From: Terriglobus tenax
Lineage (GTDB): Bacteria; Acidobacteriota; Terriglobia; Terriglobales; Acidobacteriaceae
Reading direction: 5' to 3'
Assembly (NCBI RefSeq): GCF_025685395.1
Contig: NZ_JAGSYA010000003.1
Coordinates: 310,001-374,000, forward strand
DNA length: 64,000 bases
The stretch's first letter is position 1. Every line of letters starts with the position of its first letter. Shown piece by piece: positions 36,901 to 45,183 of the stretch. The translations under genes were made by a program, and so were the position numbers. The notes beneath the pieces are model-generated. The model searched no databases, had not been told where the DNA came from, and saw nothing but the letters and a program-made list of their open reading frames with translations.

Positions 36901-37123
36901 ATCACGTCCCGTAATCCTTACGGCACTTGCAGCTGTGTTGGCATTCATTCCTCTGACCTTCTCCGTCTTCTGGGGATCGATGGCATACACCCTGATTGGG
37001 GGAACTGCCGTCGGAACTGTGCTGACTCTCCTGTTCCTCCCTGCACTCTATTCCATCTGGTTTGGTGTAAGACCGACAGCAGTTCCGGGCGATGAGACAG
37101 AAGCAGTGCTGGCTCGTTCATAG
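33947..37123 (+). CDS. RND efflux transporter, inner-membrane permease
   Basis: 1058 residues, proton-driven AcrB/MexB-type pump. Helix 1 begins near residue 40 (VTLFLLVMIAAAGVFAFLKLG), and GRAEDPSFTIK follows, a hallmark of one clade of multidrug RND pumps. Helix 4 has the proton-relay acids in LGLLVDDAIISIEIM. The sequence closes with SVFWGSMAYTLIGGTAVGT and helix 12. Together with the adaptor and outer-membrane factor it forms a complete tripartite system under TetR control. Substrate range is not predictable. Confidence 0.95.
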   Translation: MSQHEAQDNFRKSLETGPSGPEFRKSAERQFLNLSALAVREKAVTLFLLVMIAAAGVFAFLKLGRAEDPSFTIKVFTVSAVWPGATAQEMQDLVAEPLEKRMQELRNYDRVETFTRPGLALMMVTLKDNTLPKDVPEEFYQARKKLGDEAHKLPQGVFGPFINDEYSDVTFALYSVEAPGLPPRQLTREAETLRQRVLQVPGVKKIDIVGERPERIFVEFSYERLATLGVSVRDVFDALARENAITPSGSIETKAQQVFIRLDGALDDLQKIRDTSVVAGGRTLKLSDIADVKRGYEDPATFLVRHNGEPALLLSIVMKEGWNGLDLGKALLAEQKKIAAELPAGISYTKVTDQAVNIREAVDEFMLKFFVALAVVMIVSIISLGWRVGIVVAAAVPLTLAAVFVIMLATGRVFDRITLGALILGLGLLVDDAIISIEIMVVKMEEGWDRVRAAGYAWSHTAAPMLAGTLVTVIGLMPVGFAESSAGEYAGNIFWIVGFALITSWVVAVTFTPYLGVKMLPEIKALPGGHEAIYATPGYQKLRRLIAWAVHRKFFVACIVLGIFVLSVAGMGLVKQQFFPQSDRPELLVEATLPQGTAIEATTATSKKIENWLRLQPEAKIVTAYIGAGAPRFFFSYNPELPNPNLAKIIILTDSEKDRDHLKLKLREEVGRGLAPEARVRASQLVFGPYSPWPVAFRVIGPNLDKARAIATQVQAAMLANPHTRQVNQDWGERAPTVHFVLDQARLQLIGLSSREAAEQIQFLLTGAPVTQVREDIRTVDVVARSAGTDRFDPTKLNDMTLMNHTGKVIPLSQVGHIEVRSEDPILKRRDRLPTITVESDIDESLQPPQVSAEIEKAIQPIIASLPEGYKIETGGNIEEAGKANKALVKVFPLMIVLMFTVIIFQVRSFSGMFMVVLTAPLGLAGAVPTLLLFHQPFGFNAILGLIALAGILMRNTLILIGQIKTNQEEGLDNYHAVVEATVQRSRPVILTALAAVLAFIPLTFSVFWGSMAYTLIGGTAVGTVLTLLFLPALYSIWFGVRPTAVPGDETEAVLARS

Positions 37124-37282
37124 CCGAGAGCAGGCACGATCACCAATAACTGTCTGGTCGGCGCTAGTCAGTGCTGACCAGGCAAAAACATCCGAGGCTG
37201 CGACGAGTTTTCAAAAGACCTGGTCCAATGTCTCGCCTATCATGCCCGCGGACAGAACAGGCAGTCATTCAAGGAGCGAACG

Positions 37283-37747
37283 ATGCCAATACTAACGTTG
37301 ATGTCTCTCTCAAACCTATTCACGATTTTTGCGGTTGGCCTGCTGGTCGGCTCTGAGGTTTGCCTAACCGCATTTACCAACCCGGTTCTGTTGAAGCTCG
37401 ATGAACCTGCCCGGATCAAAGCCGCCCATCTGCTGGCATCGAAACTGGCAACTCCTCTGCCTCCATGGAATGTGTTATGTCTCTTGCTCTTCATTACGAA
37501 CGCTGTGCTTCGACGTCACGAACCAAGTCTCCCATTCCTGATCGCAAGCTGCGTCCTATGGGCTGCCGCGGCGGCCTTTACATTGACCTTGATGCTCCCA
37601 CTCAACACGCGTCTTGCACGCCTCGATGCGAACGCACCGTCGAGGCAGGCGGTCAGCGATTACGCGTACTGGGCCAAACGTCACCTTCCCCGGCTTTGTT
37701 TGCTGACGGCTGCGTTTCTCTCTTTTCTATTTGCCAACTATTTCTAA
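37283..37747 (+). CDS. DUF1772 membrane protein
   Basis: 154 residues, four predicted membrane helices, matching the DUF1772 (anthrone oxygenase-like) family: NLFTIFAVGLLVGSEVCLTAF at the N-terminus (longer than quoted), then FTNPVLLKLDEPARI and a C-terminal helix ending LFANYF. ATG follows AAGGAG. It lies 159 bases after the RND gene and may belong to that transcript or stand alone. Biochemical role unclear; some relatives are fungal anthrone oxygenases but bacterial members are uncharacterised. Confidence 0.8.
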   Translation: MPILTLMSLSNLFTIFAVGLLVGSEVCLTAFTNPVLLKLDEPARIKAAHLLASKLATPLPPWNVLCLLLFITNAVLRRHEPSLPFLIASCVLWAAAAAFTLTLMLPLNTRLARLDANAPSRQAVSDYAYWAKRHLPRLCLLTAAFLSFLFANYF

Positions 37748-37912
37748 GATTGATTGCGCACACTGTTCAGAAGCACTCCATTATGTCCAAACGATTCCAT
37801 GCGGCCCGTGTTGCCGTTCATCTTCCTGCCTGCACGAGCGTTACTTTCAGTGCATACTGACGGCTTTAGGGACAGCCGCGCGTCACTCACCGTTGCCGCA
37901 AGCTGTGCATTC

Positions 37913-38803
37913 TTAGGCCTGCTTCGCAAGCCACTCTTTGAACAGTTTCACTTTACGAAACGCCCCATGGCTCTTCGCGTGCACTAAGTAATAGGAATCC
38001 TGAGACAGCATTGTCTGCGGGATAGCCTGCACCAGACGGCCTTGCGCAACATCGTCCTGCGCGAGGAATCGTGGTACCAGCGCCAGGCCCATTCCTGCGG
38101 CCGCAGCTTCCAGCAACATGAAGATGTGTTCGAACCCCGGTCCGTCGGAATCGACATTGGTTTTGATCCCGTGTTCGCTTAGGAATGCGTTCCATGCTGC
38201 TGGTCGTGTCGTGTGCTGAAGACGGCGGAGCGGTAAGAGGTCGCGCGGTCCTTGAAGGGCTCCTCGCGAACGCAAGTACGAAGGGGAACAGAACACGCCG
38301 ATCTCCTCCGCCATGAGAAATGTGGACACGCATCCCGGCCATTGCCCTGCGCCATAACAGATGGCGACATCAACCGCATTGAAGTTGAAATCGTGAAAGC
38401 TATTTGCGGTTGTCAGATCTGCCGTGATGCCGCGGTACTTCTTTTCAAAGTCCGCGAGGCGCGGAACGAGCCAGCGGAAGGCAAATGTTGGCAGTGTCGC
38501 GATGGAGAGAGTCCGGCCGGCATCATCGTTCTTGATGGAACGAGTCGCTCGATCAATCCGATCGAGTGCTTCACCCACCTGTGTGTAGTAATCCTTTCCA
38601 TTGGTGGTCAGCTCAAGTTGCCTGCCGTTCCGGTGGAAGAGCTTGACTCCGATCTCCTCTTCGAGCGCGGCGACCATTCTGCTGATTGCGCCCTGCGTCA
38701 CGTGCAGTTCTTCTGCGGCGCGTGTAAAGCTGCGATGTCGGGCGGCGGCTTCAAACGACCGAATTGCATTGAGTGACGGCAGCCTACGATCTGCGGTATT
38801 CAT
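37913..38803 (-). CDS. LysR-family transcriptional regulator (GcvA-like)
   Basis: 296 residues. Winged helix at the N-terminus (SFTRAAEELHVTQGAISRMV), followed by a two-lobed effector domain. The GcvA-like subgroup is suggested by LPSLNAIRSFEAAARH at the start. It is divergent from the VOC gene at 38909, which it likely controls together with the NTF2-like gene. The 165 bases between its stop and the DUF1772 gene carry no clear feature. Confidence 0.9.
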   Translation of the reverse strand: MNTADRRLPSLNAIRSFEAAARHRSFTRAAEELHVTQGAISRMVAALEEEIGVKLFHRNGRQLELTTNGKDYYTQVGEALDRIDRATRSIKNDDAGRTLSIATLPTFAFRWLVPRLADFEKKYRGITADLTTANSFHDFNFNAVDVAICYGAGQWPGCVSTFLMAEEIGVFCSPSYLRSRGALQGPRDLLPLRRLQHTTRPAAWNAFLSEHGIKTNVDSDGPGFEHIFMLLEAAAAGMGLALVPRFLAQDDVAQGRLVQAIPQTMLSQDSYYLVHAKSHGAFRKVKLFKEWLAKQA

Positions 38804-38908
38804 GAGTTTTACTCATTATAGAGGAGGAGAAGTGGTTTGAAATTCGCCCACCTGCCCTGCAATATAGGCATGTAGACGGCGACTTATTCATTTCATCTGA
38901 GGATCTTC

Positions 38909-39328
38909 ATGACAAAACTGAATCCATTCCACCTTGCTTTTCCGGTGACTGACCTCGAAGCTACGCGTCATTTTTACGGTCAGATTATGCAATGTCCTGA
39001 AGGCCGTTCAAGCGATACATGGATCGATTTCGATTTATATGGGCATCAAGTCGTGGCGCACATGGCTCCGGCTGGAGCAAAGCCGCACACCAACCCTGTC
39101 GACGGCCATGCGGTTCCCGTCCCTCACTTCGGCGTCGTCCTGGATTGGGACGATTTTGACCCGCTCGTACAACGGCTGACCGCGGCTCAGGTGAAGTTTG
39201 TCATCGAGCCCTATATCCGCTTTGCGGGCGAAGTAGGGGAGCAGGCGACGATGTTTTTTCTGGACCCATCCGGGAATGCATTGGAGTTCAAGGCCTTCCG
39301 CGATCCGTCGTTACTTTTCGCGAAATGA
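38909..39328 (+). CDS. VOC-family (glyoxalase/dioxygenase-fold) protein
   Basis: 139 residues with two beta-alpha-beta-beta-beta units: [17 protein letters not shown] starts the first, and [15 protein letters not shown] closes the second. A metal site is suggested by His8 (FHLAF), a mid-sequence His (VPHFGVV) and Glu in ALEFK. Family members include glyoxalases, extradiol dioxygenases and antibiotic-binding proteins; the exact function is unknown. Likely co-transcribed with the NTF2-like gene 50 bases downstream and regulated by the divergent LysR gene. Confidence 0.85.
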   Translation: MTKLNPFHLAFPVTDLEATRHFYGQIMQCPEGRSSDTWIDFDLYGHQVVAHMAPAGAKPHTNPVDGHAVPVPHFGVVLDWDDFDPLVQRLTAAQVKFVIEPYIRFAGEVGEQATMFFLDPSGNALEFKAFRDPSLLFAK

Positions 39329-39378
39329 TTTCCAGTCAACCATCGATATCGATCATCTGACGGAGAGAGGAATTATTT

Positions 39379-39765
39379 ATGTCAACGAATATCAAAACGG
39401 TTTCCACGCGGGACTTTGAAGATGTGATCACGACTGTTGCGAAGTACGTCGCCGGATTGCAGGCAGGGAGAGCTGACGGTGTAGCCGAAGCCTTTCATCG
39501 GGATGCTGTGATGTACGGCTTCGCAAGTGGCCAGTTGCTCGGCGGCACAATCAAGAATCTATATGAGTTCGTTGAGAAGAACGGCGCCGCACCGGCGATC
39601 AAGACGCGGCTCGATGTGCTCGCGATTACGCCCACTACCGCAGTGGTACGTGTCGACATGGAGAAGGATGCCATCGGCGCGAACTATACGGACTTTCACA
39701 CCCTCATCAAGCTCGACGGCACCTGGCAAATCATCGCCAAAGTCTTTCACATGTACGAAGGATAA
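39379..39765 (+). CDS. NTF2-fold (lumazine-binding-like) protein
   Basis: 128 residues of cone-shaped alpha+beta NTF2 fold, closest to the putative lumazine-binding group: VAEAFHRDAVMYGF near residue 35, ending TWQIIAKVFHMYEG. No signal peptide. ATG follows GAGAGAGG with short spacing. These proteins commonly pair with regulators and small oxidoreductase-type genes but lack a defined activity. It lies just before the integrase relic. Confidence 0.78.
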   Translation: MSTNIKTVSTRDFEDVITTVAKYVAGLQAGRADGVAEAFHRDAVMYGFASGQLLGGTIKNLYEFVEKNGAAPAIKTRLDVLAITPTTAVVRVDMEKDAIGANYTDFHTLIKLDGTWQIIAKVFHMYEG

Positions 39766-39881
39766 GAGCGACACGAGATTTGTACAGTCGTCGTCCTCAG
39801 CGGCGATATCGGGCAAAACAGGATTTGCTGCTGAGGACGAGCGATTTTAACAAACGACTGGAATCATTTCTGAGGCACTCC

Positions 39882-40043
39882 ATGATAGACAACTCCCTTC
39901 AGGAGACACTTCGCCATGCCAATTTCAAGGTGACGATGGATGTGTATACGCAGAGTGTGACGGAGGTAAAACGCAGTGCCCATAATCGCGTTGTAAGTCA
40001 GATTATGGGAGGCGCTTCACGCGACGCGGAAGAGAACCAATAA
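39882..40043 (+). pseudogene. C-terminal relic of a tyrosine recombinase (phage-type integrase)
   Basis: The frame ending at 40043 reads LQETLRHANFKVTMDVYTQ followed by SVTEVKRSAHNRVVSQI, the box II end of tyrosine recombinases including the catalytic Tyr in DVYTQ and the LRHAN histidine. Nothing of the preceding ~300 residues is present. Upstream sequence in the same frame (39780-39880) is not integrase-like. The relic lies 84 bases from tRNA-Glu, as expected for the remnant of an element integrated at the 3' end of a tRNA gene. Confidence 0.75.
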
Positions 40044-40126
40044 GGCCTTGCAGTGCGGCAATCCTTATCGATCCTTTTCGAACCCACGTTTTTTCGGTTC
40101 GAAACTCGTAAGTTGTTGGATTGATT

Positions 40127-40204
40127 TGGCGTCCCCGACGGGATTCGAACCCGTGTTATCGCCGTGAAAGGGCGGTGTCCTAGGCCGGGCTAGACGACGG
40201 GGAC
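40127..40204 (-). tRNA. tRNA-Glu (anticodon TTC)
   Basis: On the minus strand, the acceptor GTCCCCG pairs with CGGGGAC, followed by discriminator G and an encoded CCA (40127-40129). The anticodon loop CTTTCAC carries TTC, and the T-arm GGGTTCGAATCCC is canonical. Transcription runs leftward, so the 3' end faces the integrase relic. Confidence 0.95.
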
Positions 40205-40268
40205 GCTTGTAGGCAGGAGCCTTCGCGCTTTAAGCGGGCCTCTATTACCCTAACAATACTGAGAGCTC

Positions 40269-40955
40269 ATGTCAAAAGCGCACCCGCACGGATACAAGTA
40301 CCTCGACGCCCTGATCACGGCTTTTGTCGTGATTCTGCTGGTCAGCAACCTGGTCGCACAAAAGATCTGCCGCATCGGCCCCTTTGAGGTCTCCGGCGCC
40401 GTCATCCTGTTTCCCATCACCTACATCTTTGGCGACGTTTTTACCGAGGTGTACGGCTATGGCGCATCGCGGCGAGCCATCTGGCTGGGCTTCTTCGGTA
40501 CGGCGCTGCTTTACCTGATGGGCACCATCACCATCGCTTTGCCCGCCGCCAGTGGCTGGCACAACCAGGCCGCCTTTGAGACCGTCTTCGGTTTTATCCC
40601 GCGTATCCTCATCGCCAGCATCATCGCCTACTTCCTTGGCGAGTTCGCCAATAGCTACACCATGGCTCGGCTGAAGCTGATGACCGAAGGAAAGATGCTG
40701 TGGACACGCACCGTCGGCTCCACCATCGTGGGGCAGGCGGTGGATACCGCCGTCGTCATCACGCTGACCTTTGGCTTCACGCTACCGTGGGCTGACATTG
40801 GTCGGCTCATCATTACCGGCTACGGTCTGAAAGTGGCGTATGAAGTGCTGGCAACGCCCATCACGTATGCCGTTGTCGGCTGGCTGAAGCGGACCGAAGG
40901 AGTGGATGCCTTTGACCGGCATACTAGCTTCAATCCGTTTCGCTTCGGAGAGTAA
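40269..40955 (+). CDS. yhhQ: Queuosine precursor transporter (YhhQ family)
   Basis: 228-residue inner-membrane protein with about six helices. Family signatures are visible: ILLVSNLVAQKI, FPITYIFGDVFTEVYGYGASRR, FLGEFANSYTMARLK and TVGSTIVGQAVDTAVVI (the longest given only in part). YhhQ proteins import the queuosine precursors preQ0/preQ1 for modification of tRNAs with GUN anticodons. ATG lies 64 bases beyond the tRNA-Glu gene in the opposite direction. No other queuosine genes appear in the window. Confidence 0.9.
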   Translation: MSKAHPHGYKYLDALITAFVVILLVSNLVAQKICRIGPFEVSGAVILFPITYIFGDVFTEVYGYGASRRAIWLGFFGTALLYLMGTITIALPAASGWHNQAAFETVFGFIPRILIASIIAYFLGEFANSYTMARLKLMTEGKMLWTRTVGSTIVGQAVDTAVVITLTFGFTLPWADIGRLIITGYGLKVAYEVLATPITYAVVGWLKRTEGVDAFDRHTSFNPFRFGE

Positions 40956-40958
40956 CCA

Positions 40959-41705
40959 CTAGAAAGAACGCGTGTCACTCCCGGCGACTGCTCCGCTGGA
41001 CTCCTGTGCCAGCAGCACCAGGTGCCGTTTGGTGCCTGCGGCGGCGAGTGAGGCATCGATAGGAACCCGCACCGTCTGCTCTCCATCCTGCTTCACGGTC
41101 GCTACCGTGGTCAGCGATCGCGCTACGGCTACGTGGGCGAGGGTGCGGCCGCTATTCTCGCCTCGCTTCACGGAAGAGGTTGCTTCGTCCTGTGTCAGTA
41201 CAGCGATGATCTTCAGAGGATCCCGCAAGGACAAGCCTTTGGCGGAGAAGCGAACCGCGAGGTCTTTCCCAACTGCATCCGCTGAGAGAATATTCAGTGC
41301 CATCTGTGGCTGCCTTGCCGCGTTTTGAAAGGCCTTTGTGAGCCCCGCCTCATCGTTGCCGACAATCTGTTGCTGGCCGTTGATCACCATCTGCGGCGTG
41401 TAGACATCGGGGAGCTGAAACTGCGTTCCATAGCCCTGCTGGCGCGCAGTATAGGTCTCCGCAGAGAAGGGGTCTTTCCAGCCAAGCTGATTCCAGTACG
41501 TGACATGCTCACTGATGGCGATGACCAACTGACCAGAGGATGTGCGCGTATGGTTGAGGCGCTGCAGTAGCTTGTCTGCAGGCGGGCAACTGGAACATCC
41601 CTCAGAGGTAAACAACTCCACGACGACGGGATTGGACTGAGGAACAGTCTGCGCGTTGCCGGTAAGTGCAACCAAAGTGCTAAGCAATGCAATGCGAGCG
41701 ATCAT
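40959..41705 (-). CDS. Exported DUF1223 thioredoxin-like protein
   Basis: 248 residues from the ATG at 41705, chosen since it begins a signal peptide (MIARIALLSTLVALTGNAQ); a longer frame from a GTG at 41747 would bury the signal. The DUF1223 pattern VVELFTSEGCSSCPPADKLL carries a CSSC pair in a thioredoxin-like fold, and the region near HVTYWNQLGWKDPFSA is diagnostic. Probably periplasmic and redox-active, but the role of the family is unknown. Its stop is three bases from the convergent yhhQ stop. Confidence 0.85.
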   Translation of the reverse strand: MIARIALLSTLVALTGNAQTVPQSNPVVVELFTSEGCSSCPPADKLLQRLNHTRTSSGQLVIAISEHVTYWNQLGWKDPFSAETYTARQQGYGTQFQLPDVYTPQMVINGQQQIVGNDEAGLTKAFQNAARQPQMALNILSADAVGKDLAVRFSAKGLSLRDPLKIIAVLTQDEATSSVKRGENSGRTLAHVAVARSLTTVATVKQDGEQTVRVPIDASLAAAGTKRHLVLLAQESSGAVAGSDTRSF

Positions 41706-41768
41706 GAAAGGCCGGTCCTTCTGCAGCCGTACCTTTGACTCCTCCACAAACGGGTTGGTTACAGAAAG

Positions 41769-42905
41769 CTACAGCTTTGTCACCAGCGCACCGTACAGAT
41801 CAAGAATGTAGGTATCGGTCATGCCGGCAATGTAATCCGCCACCGTGCGGGCGACTCCTTCGGTCTCCAGGTCGCCATAGTAGCCCTCGGGCAACTGGCT
41901 GGGGTTCTTCACCCAGTAGCGAAACAGCGACTCAATCACGACGCGTCCGTGCGCGTTCTCTACCTTGAGCGGACCGCAGGTATACAGAGCTTCGTACAGG
42001 TACTTTTTTTCCTCGAGCCGCATGGCTTCCATCTCCGGGGAGAAGACCGCAATGCGGTAAGGATAGGCGCGGATCTGTTCCAGCGTCTCAATGCCGATCT
42101 CTTCCACCTGCTTTGTGACGTTCTGGATCACATCATCCGTCAGGCGATGCTGCATCCATTGCAGCGTCTCGTGGAAGAGGTATTTCTGCTCCACTCCAGG
42201 ATGACGGCGGTGGACGAAGTCATACAGGTCGCGGAAGATCGACAGGTTCTCACGCAGGTCATCGACCTCAAGAATGCCGGACTCAAGGCCATCGTCAAGA
42301 TCGGCCGCAAGATAGGCTACCTCGTCTACCAGGTCGATGATCTGGGCCTCCAGCGGCGGACGCTGGCCCAGGAAGTATTCCGCAAGGTCGGGATGGTCTT
42401 CTGCCTTGTAGTCGCGCGAGTGCTTGATGATGCCTTCGCGTACGCCCAGCGTCAGGTTCAGCCCACGATGCGCCGCATAGCGCTGCTCAAAGTGCTCCAC
42501 CGTGCGCAGAGCGTGCAGGTTGTGATCGAAGCGCAGGCCATACTCCTGCAGGCAGTGGTCCAGGGCGCGCTCGCCCGTGTGGCCAAAGGGAGGATGCCCA
42601 ATGTCATGCACCAGCGCCAGCGTCTCGGCCAGTTCCACATTCAGACCCAGGGAGGAAGCGACTTCGCGTGCAATCTGCGCCACCTCAATGGTGTGCGTCA
42701 GGCGCGAGCGGAAGTGATCCCCGGAGCGGGTCGAGAAGACCTGCGTCTTGCCGGCGAGACGTCGAAATGCACGCGAACCCACAACGCGATCGCGGTCCCG
42801 CTCAAACGGCGAGCGCGACATGCGCTCCGGATACGGCCACTTGCGCTGGATCAGGGGATCGTGCGCATCGCCGCGAACGGCATAAGGTTTGCGCGTGGTC
42901 AACAT
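41769..42905 (-). CDS. dGTPase-like HD-domain phosphohydrolase
   Basis: 378 residues, deoxyguanosinetriphosphate triphosphohydrolase-like. HD metal ligands lie in LTHTIEVAQIAREVAS and LVHDIGHPPFGHTGE, with a later YLAADLDDGLE region that supplies the remaining Asp. Such proteins hydrolyse dNTPs to nucleoside and tripolyphosphate and act in the cytoplasm, affecting nucleotide pools and sometimes phage defence. The length fits the short dGTPase-like group. Its promoter lies beyond the terminator at 42961-42990. Confidence 0.9.
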   Translation of the reverse strand: MLTTRKPYAVRGDAHDPLIQRKWPYPERMSRSPFERDRDRVVGSRAFRRLAGKTQVFSTRSGDHFRSRLTHTIEVAQIAREVASSLGLNVELAETLALVHDIGHPPFGHTGERALDHCLQEYGLRFDHNLHALRTVEHFEQRYAAHRGLNLTLGVREGIIKHSRDYKAEDHPDLAEYFLGQRPPLEAQIIDLVDEVAYLAADLDDGLESGILEVDDLRENLSIFRDLYDFVHRRHPGVEQKYLFHETLQWMQHRLTDDVIQNVTKQVEEIGIETLEQIRAYPYRIAVFSPEMEAMRLEEKKYLYEALYTCGPLKVENAHGRVVIESLFRYWVKNPSQLPEGYYGDLETEGVARTVADYIAGMTDTYILDLYGALVTKL

Positions 42906-42960
42906 GGAATCGTGCGAAATCTCTCCTTCAGAAGGCTATCAGCCACCCGGTTACGGAGAT

Positions 42961-42990
42961 GGAAAAAGGCCAGCCGAAGCTGGCCTTTCC
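42961..42990 (-). terminator. Rho-independent terminator after the TPR gene
   Basis: On the minus strand, AAAGGCCAGC and GCTGGCCTTT form a perfect 10-bp stem with a stable TTCG tetraloop, followed by TT and a T-rich run. It begins 22 bases after the TPR gene stop at 43012. Confidence 0.9.
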
Positions 42991-43011
42991 ACCCATCATG
43001 AAGCTGATTGG

Positions 43012-45093
43012 TTACTTGTTCTGCACGGCGCTACGGGCTGCCGGCGTAGCGCGCGCCAGCTTCACACGCGCATTGTCCAGCTTCTTCTGTACCTTGGCCT
43101 GGTCCGCCGGATCGGCATCCGGCGCCAGCGCCAGCTTGTACTCCTTCATGGAGCGCTCCCACCAGCTGACGGCCTGCTTCAGCTTTCCGGTCTGCTCATA
43201 CAGCTCGCCCAGGTGGTCATAGACCGTCGGATCGGTGGTGATGCGGTCCTTGGCCTTCAGCAGGTTCTCTTCGGCCAGCGCATACTGCCCGCTCTTGAAG
43301 TAGGCCCAGCCCAGCGAATCGAGATATGCCCCGTTCTGCGGATCCAGCTCGACAGCTTTGCGAACCATGTCGACGGCCTCGGGCAGCTTCTGCCCGCGGT
43401 CAGCCAGCATGTAGCCCAGGTAATTCAGCGTGGCGGCGTTATTCGGGTCAATGGCCAGCACCTTGCGGAACTCCGCTTCGGCCTGGTCATACAGTTTCTG
43501 CCGCTCCGCCAGCGTTCCGCGCGAGAAGTGCAGGTAGATCTTGTCCTCATTGCGCGAGGTAATGCCTTCCACCTTGGTCAGCTGCTCGTCGGCATCCTTC
43601 CAGCGCTTCAGGCGGATGTACATCTGGGCCAGCTGCATGCGGATATCGCGATCATCGTCGCCGCCCAGCTGCGCCTTGGCGATGGTGATCGCCTCTTCCA
43701 CCTTGCCGGTGTCGGCCAGCGTGCCCGCGTACAACATCTGCACGCCCTTTTCCTTCGGTAGAGCCTTTGCGGCTTCTCCGGCGGCAGCGGTCATCTTGGC
43801 CCAGTCGTGATTGTCGCGATACGCGTCCACCTCACCCTGGTAGCCGCGGGCGATGTTGTCTCCACCCAGCGCGACGATCTGCTTGTAGGCATCCACGGCC
43901 TGCGCTGTCTTCCCCTGCTCGCGCAGCACTGTTCCCAGGCGATCAAGGAACAGCACGCGGTTGTTCTTTTCCCCGTCCGTGTAGTTGCCATCGGCATGGG
44001 CGGTATCGGTCAGCAGCTTGTTCAGCGTGGTCACCGCATCGTCAAAGCGGCCAAGCGAGTCATACAGCAGCGCCTCGTTGTAGCTCAGCTCCAGCGAATC
44101 GGTCACCAGCGTCTTGGCCTTCTTCAGCGTAGCCAGAGCTTCTTCATAGTGGCCCTGGCGGCGCTGGATCTCCGCAATGCGGATGTAGGACTGCGCATCC
44201 TGCGGCTCAGCCGCAACAATATCCTTGTACTGCTTCAAAGCCGCGTCAAACTGGCCATCCAGCAGCAGGGCACTGGCAAGGCCACGCTGTGCGTCCAGGT
44301 TGTCGTTGTCAATATCGAGCGAGCGCTGGTAGGCCGCGGCGGCCTCCTTCGGCTTCTTCAACTGGTCATAGGTCAGCGCCAGCGAGTATTCCATGCGCGC
44401 CGTACGGTCCGTCACGGGCAGGGCATTGATCAACTGCACAATGCGGTCATACTGGTTCTGCTCGCCATACAGACGAACCATCGCCAGCACAACCTCTTCC
44501 GAGGTGCCGTCCAGCTTCTGCGCGGTCTTCAACTCGGCCTCGGCCTTATCGTTTTCGCGGTTCAGCGCATAAAGCTGACCCAGCAGAAGGTGATCTTCCA
44601 CGCTGTCCGGCTTCAGGCGGACAATCGCCTGGTACTCGGTCAACGCCATCTGCAGCATCTGCTGTGACTGGCCGTTGGGCGTACCATCGCCCAGCGAGCG
44701 CAGATAGATCCGGCCCAGGATGTTATGCGCCTCAACATCATTCGGATTGCGCTTGACCTGCTCCTGGGCCACCGAGACGGCTTCGCGCACGCGGCCCAGC
44801 TTCAGATAAAGGTCCGCCAGTCCGTCCTGCAACTGGGCTGAATCCGGATCGGCATTCAGCGCCAGCTTGTACTCTTCAATAGCCTGCGTGGCGTAATCGG
44901 TGCGGCCCTGGTTGACGGCCATCTCCTCATACATATGCGCCAGGCTGTAGTGATAGTAAGACGCCGAATGATCTGGTCCTTTCGGCGCCTCCACCGCGGT
45001 CTTCTGTTGCGCGGCTGCAGGCAGTGTTGCCAGCAGCGCAGCCGCCGAAAGCAGTACGGGACGAGCGGTAAAGAGACGCCGGAAAAGTGTCAT
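43012..45093 (-). CDS. Exported tetratricopeptide-repeat protein
   Basis: 693 residues: Sec signal to about residue 29 (LAATLPAAAQQ), then TPR helices across most of the length, for example DYATQAIEEYKLALNADPDSAQLQDG, of which only the pattern A..Y..AL..DP...A..  matters, and later DNLDAQRGLASALL, AEAEFRKVLAIDPNNAATLNYLG and YFKSGQYALAEENLLKAKD (longer runs given only in part). Such solenoids scaffold envelope or outer-membrane assemblies. No enzymatic domain is seen. It is a single transcription unit ended by the hairpin at 42961-42990. Confidence 0.85.
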   Translation of the reverse strand: MTLFRRLFTARPVLLSAAALLATLPAAAQQKTAVEAPKGPDHSASYYHYSLAHMYEEMAVNQGRTDYATQAIEEYKLALNADPDSAQLQDGLADLYLKLGRVREAVSVAQEQVKRNPNDVEAHNILGRIYLRSLGDGTPNGQSQQMLQMALTEYQAIVRLKPDSVEDHLLLGQLYALNRENDKAEAELKTAQKLDGTSEEVVLAMVRLYGEQNQYDRIVQLINALPVTDRTARMEYSLALTYDQLKKPKEAAAAYQRSLDIDNDNLDAQRGLASALLLDGQFDAALKQYKDIVAAEPQDAQSYIRIAEIQRRQGHYEEALATLKKAKTLVTDSLELSYNEALLYDSLGRFDDAVTTLNKLLTDTAHADGNYTDGEKNNRVLFLDRLGTVLREQGKTAQAVDAYKQIVALGGDNIARGYQGEVDAYRDNHDWAKMTAAAGEAAKALPKEKGVQMLYAGTLADTGKVEEAITIAKAQLGGDDDRDIRMQLAQMYIRLKRWKDADEQLTKVEGITSRNEDKIYLHFSRGTLAERQKLYDQAEAEFRKVLAIDPNNAATLNYLGYMLADRGQKLPEAVDMVRKAVELDPQNGAYLDSLGWAYFKSGQYALAEENLLKAKDRITTDPTVYDHLGELYEQTGKLKQAVSWWERSMKEYKLALAPDADPADQAKVQKKLDNARVKLARATPAARSAVQNK

Positions 45094-45183
45094 CAGGTCC
45101 TGAAGCGCGGCTGGTAGCCGCTGTATATCCGAGTTAGACGATTGTATCTACACGTAGGATGCTGGCAAGTACCATTTGCCTGA

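Noticed and set aside
41949-43001. 350-codon plus-strand open frame
   Set aside because: Antisense to the dGTPase-like gene and part of the intergenic hairpin region; no domain.
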